A DNA stretch of 64,000 nucleotides from Gaetbulibacter_B jejuensis. GTDB taxonomy: Bacteria; Bacteroidota; Bacteroidia; Flavobacteriales; Flavobacteriaceae. The stretch lies in contig NZ_BAAAGF010000001.1 in NCBI RefSeq assembly GCF_039524015.1, forward strand, positions 434,001-498,000. The letters are read 5' to 3'. Numbering within the stretch: position 1 is the first letter of the stretch; each line of letters starts with the position of its first letter. Shown here piece after piece: positions 61,449 through 64,000 of this stretch. Under the pieces are notes generated by a model. The model did no database searches and was not told where the DNA came from. It saw nothing but the letters and a program-made list of their open reading frames with translations. A program made the translations under genes and the position numbers.

Positions 61449-62222
61449 ATGATGAAGCAAATTAAAATATTAGTTGTTACAGTTGTGGTATGTGCTGTTT
61501 ATGGATGTAAATCTACCAAAAGCGTTACTGACACTGGAACGCTCAATACAAGCATTACTGCAAAACAACTTATTAGAGAAAATTCTAAACAGGAAATCCG
61601 ATTTAAAACCTTGCAAGCCAAAGTAAAAATAGACTATACTCAAGGTGACGACTCTCAAGGCTATACAGTAAACCTTAGAATAAAAAAAGATGAAACCATC
61701 TGGTTGAGTGCTACTTTGGGTTTAGCTAGAGCCATGATAACACCAGATAGAGTTCAGTTTTACGACAAAATAAACAATCAGTATTTTGATGGTGACTACA
61801 CCTTGCTAAGTAATATTTTAGGAGTAGAATTAGATTTTAAAAAGGTTCAAAACCTACTTGTGGGAGAAGCTATTTATAATCTAAAAGATGACACCTACAA
61901 AGCATCAACCCATCAAGAATCTTATGTGCTTGAGCCTAAAAACCAAAAAGCAGTATTAGAGCTGTTTTACTTAATTAATCCAGGACATTTTAAAATGGAT
62001 TCTCAACAACTGTATCAACCATTACAGCAACGTATGTTGCAAGTAGATTATAAATCCTATCAGGAAGTACAACGACAAATAGTTCCAGAAAACATACACA
62101 TTTCTGCTGTTGAATCAACCAGTGAAGTTACTATTGATTTGGAGTACAAATCAGTGTCACTTAATGAAGAAGTACGTTTTCCATTTAAAATACCTACAGG
62201 GTTTAAAGAAATAATGTTATAA
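61449..62222 (+). CDS. DUF4292 family lipoprotein
   Basis: A 257-residue lipoprotein: VVCAVYGCKSTK lipobox (Cys about 20). The body (RFKTLQAKVKIDY, TIWLSATLGLARAMITPDRV, YDKINNQYFDGDY) matches DUF4292, which resembles the LolA/LolB-like outer-membrane lipoprotein fold. It lies 15 bases after the TPR gene and one base before the EnvC-like gene. The exact role is unknown. Confidence 0.87.
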   Translation: MMKQIKILVVTVVVCAVYGCKSTKSVTDTGTLNTSITAKQLIRENSKQEIRFKTLQAKVKIDYTQGDDSQGYTVNLRIKKDETIWLSATLGLARAMITPDRVQFYDKINNQYFDGDYTLLSNILGVELDFKKVQNLLVGEAIYNLKDDTYKASTHQESYVLEPKNQKAVLELFYLINPGHFKMDSQQLYQPLQQRMLQVDYKSYQEVQRQIVPENIHISAVESTSEVTIDLEYKSVSLNEEVRFPFKIPTGFKEIML

Positions 62223-62223
62223 C

Positions 62224-63444
62224 ATGTATAGTAAGCCAACCTTAATAGTAATGATATGTTTCTTTATGAACATTGGTTTCGGTTTTGCGCAAAGTGATAA
62301 GCAAAAGGAACTCGAAGCCCAACGTAAGAAATATCAAAATGAATTAAAGCAATTAAATGCCTTGCTATTTTCTGATAAGAAAAAGGAAAAGTCAGTAATT
62401 TCATTGGTAGAAGACCTTAACTACAAGGTAAATGTTAGAAAAAACCTGATTAAAATTACTAATGACCAAGCCAATTTATTAACTAGGGAAATCAACGATA
62501 ACCAAAATGAAATTTCCAGCCTTAGAGAGCAATTAAAACAGCTTAAAGCAGATTATGCTGCAATGATTGTAAAGTCTTATAAAAGCAAGTCAGAGCAAAG
62601 TAAAATCATGTTTCTGTTATCGGCAGATAATTTTCAGCAAGCTTATAAGCGTTTACAATACTTAAAGCAATATAGAAATTACCAAGAAGAACAAGGCGAA
62701 GCGATTAAATCAAAAACTGCACGTTTACAAGAATTAAATACGTCTTTAATACAACAAAGAGAAGACAAGCAAAAGCTTATTGAAGAAAACCGAATTGCCA
62801 AAAAGCAGTTGGAAGGAGAACTCAAAGAGCACGAAACACTTATGGCTTCTATACGCCAAAACATGAGTAAATATGTGTCTCAAATAAAAGTAAAGCAGCA
62901 GGAAATAGATAAAATTGACAAAGAGATTGACAGGTTAATTAAAGAAGCTATTGCTGCGTCTAATAAAAAAGCAGGAAAATCCACTACATCTAAAGGGTTT
63001 GCATTAACAGCTGAAGCTAAACAGTTGGCTGCTAACTTTCAATCTAACAAAGGACAATTACCTTGGCCTGTTGAAAAAGGAGTTGTTAAAGTACGCTATG
63101 GTAACCAACCATCACCAATTGATAGAACTGTAACGTTTAATAGTCCTGGAGTTAGAATTGCAACCGAACAAGGAGCAAAAGTGCGAGCGGTTTTTGATGG
63201 TGAAGTTTCTGAAATTTTAGTTATACCAAATGCTAATCCTGTAATTATGATTAGGCATGGTAACTACATTACAGTTTATAAAAACCTATCAAAAATTTAC
63301 GTCAAAAAAGGCGATAAGATTACTACCAAACAAGAAATAGGAGAGGTGTTTACCAATAAAAATACAGGTGAAACTATGCTAGGTTTTGGAGTTTACAAAG
63401 ACTCCCAAACTCAAAATCCTGCAAGCTGGATTTACAAAATGTGA
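62224..63444 (+). CDS. EnvC-like murein hydrolase activator (degenerate LytM domain)
   Basis: A 406-residue exported protein: signal peptide (residues 1-25), long coiled coils (about 25-245) and a C-terminal LytM/M23 domain (about 280-405). The zinc ligands are missing: the first H-x3-D site reads SPGVRIAT and the usual HLHFE position reads LGFGVYKD. This is the pattern of EnvC, which activates amidases during cell division rather than cutting peptidoglycan. A 33-base segment covering its last codons and stop is repeated just downstream. Confidence 0.92.
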   Translation: MYSKPTLIVMICFFMNIGFGFAQSDKQKELEAQRKKYQNELKQLNALLFSDKKKEKSVISLVEDLNYKVNVRKNLIKITNDQANLLTREINDNQNEISSLREQLKQLKADYAAMIVKSYKSKSEQSKIMFLLSADNFQQAYKRLQYLKQYRNYQEEQGEAIKSKTARLQELNTSLIQQREDKQKLIEENRIAKKQLEGELKEHETLMASIRQNMSKYVSQIKVKQQEIDKIDKEIDRLIKEAIAASNKKAGKSTTSKGFALTAEAKQLAANFQSNKGQLPWPVEKGVVKVRYGNQPSPIDRTVTFNSPGVRIATEQGAKVRAVFDGEVSEILVIPNANPVIMIRHGNYITVYKNLSKIYVKKGDKITTKQEIGEVFTNKNTGETMLGFGVYKDSQTQNPASWIYKM

Positions 63445-63499
63445 TAGCATTTTGAAAACTATTTTAGGATTTACAAAATGTGATAGCATTTTGAAAACT
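63428..63499 (+). repeat. Tandem 39-base repeat over the stop codon of the EnvC-like gene
   Basis: Two identical 33-base copies (63428-63460 and 63467-63499) are separated by six bases. Each holds an inverted repeat CAAAATG / CATTTTG around TGATAG. The first copy includes the gene's last codons and stop. The 39-base period keeps the reading phase. Confidence 0.82.
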
Positions 63500-63537
63500 C
63501 TATTATTCCTTACACGATAGGGAACCCTAAAAACAAA

Positions 63538-64000
63538 TTACTCAAACAATGCTTTAAGTTCAGTTGCGTCGTTTGGTTTTAGCTTTCCTGCAAGTACCAA
63601 ACTCAACTGTTTACGTCTTAAGGCAGCATCAAAGCGCTCTTTTTCTAAATCGGTTTCAGGAACAATCTCAGGAACAGATACAGGTCTTCCAGTTTCATCT
63701 ACAGCTACAAAAGTGTATATAGCTTCGTTAGCTTTGGTTTTAATTCCAGACTCTCTATCATCAATCCAAACGTCAATATAAACTTCCATAGATGTTTTAA
63801 AAGCTCTTGATACCTTAGCTTCAACAGTCACAACACTCCCTAATGGTACTGACCTATTAAAAGCCACATGGTTAACCGAAGCAGTAACTACAATACGTCT
63901 GCTGTGGCGTCTTGCAGCAATACTTGCAGCACGATCCATACGAGCTAAAAGCTCTCCTCCAAAAAGGTTGTTTAATGGATTGGTTTCACTTGGAAGTACC
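63538..64000 (-). CDS. Acyl-CoA thioesterase, C-terminal part (5' end outside window)
   Basis: The minus-strand frame stays open to the end of the window, so at least 153 residues are present and the N-terminus is cut off. SETNPLNNLFGGELLARMDR with AASIAARRHSRR, then TASVNHVAF and GSVVTVEAKV, identify a hot-dog fold acyl-CoA hydrolase of the BACH/YciA type, which releases free fatty acids from acyl-CoA. An internal ATG at 63939 is not the true start. Confidence 0.9.
   Translation of the reverse strand, partial: VLPSETNPLNNLFGGELLARMDRAASIAARRHSRRIVVTASVNHVAFNRSVPLGSVVTVEAKVSRAFKTSMEVYIDVWIDDRESGIKTKANEAIYTFVAVDETGRPVSVPEIVPETDLEKERFDAALRRKQLSLVLAGKLKPNDATELKALFE

Noticed and set aside
1..64000. 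tRNA, rRNA and complete insertion sequences
   Set aside because: I looked in the gaps between genes and saw no cloverleaf with a TTCGA-type arm, no rRNA sequence and no transposase gene. A tRNA search program would settle this.

Overview
The window is a chromosomal segment from a member of the Bacteroidota, most likely the family Flavobacteriaceae. The evidence is the low GC content, many Bacteroidota -7 boxes (TAnnTTTG), and a set of genes typical of this group: a TonB-dependent receptor with a DUF4249 lipoprotein, the type IX secretion/gliding lipoprotein SprE/PorW, DUF4837, DUF6909, DUF6341, DUF6427, DUF4254, DUF5687 and DUF4292 proteins, and an ATP synthase operon without atpD and atpC. 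Coding density is very high. There is no gap over 300 bases, and I see no rRNA, tRNA, CRISPR array or complete insertion sequence.

Layout. 1-9.8 kb holds housekeeping and envelope genes: receptor end and DUF4249 lipoprotein, DNA polymerase III delta' (minus), pgk, a MltD-like transglycosylase with two LysM domains, DUF4837 lipoprotein, tatA (minus), an M23 peptidase and a GH3-family protein. 9.8-38.3 kb is a large surface-polysaccharide locus. It starts with a DUF6909 protein and a Wzz-like protein, then dTDP-rhamnose synthesis (rfbBACD), then a sulfate-activation block (cysQ, a doubled DUF2061 protein, cysC, cysD, cysN), a lipoprotein, a Wzx flippase, an acyltransferase, two sulfotransferases, two Wzy/ligase-like membrane proteins and a GT4. 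An opposite-strand block (acyltransferase, GT2, GT4) follows, then a second lipoprotein, ugd, uxs and a WcaJ-type initiating transferase. A second opposite-strand block (GT4, wecB, CapK-like AMP ligase) ends the locus. 38.3-49.3 kb returns to core genes: purD, DUF6341, DUF6427, upp, DUF4254, GT9, a PaaE-like ferredoxin reductase, a DUF5687 permease with its ATPase, and sprE. 49.3-55.5 kb holds a bactofilin, AtpZ/I-like genes and atpBEFHAG. 55.5-64 kb holds two related small lipoproteins, a second flippase, dut, a GIY-YIG gene among palindromic repeats, a sugar nucleotidyltransferase, a TPR protein, a DUF4292 lipoprotein, an EnvC-like protein and the start-less end of an acyl-CoA thioesterase.

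How it works together. The polysaccharide locus appears to encode a sulfated glycan. CysD/CysN make APS, CysC makes PAPS, the two sulfotransferases would use it, and CysQ would clear the PAP by-product. dTDP-rhamnose, UDP-glucuronate, UDP-xylose and ManNAc are the predicted sugar donors. WcaJ-like transfer to the lipid carrier, Wzx flipping, Wzy polymerisation and Wzz length control complete a Wzx/Wzy-type route. No outer-membrane exporter (Wza) or sulfate importer is visible here.

The most unusual features are the sulfation block with its doubled DUF2061 membrane protein, a family of small palindromes clustered around the GIY-YIG gene, a nucleoside-phosphorylase-like C-terminus in the DUF6909 protein, and several palindromes and hairpins at promoters and gene ends.
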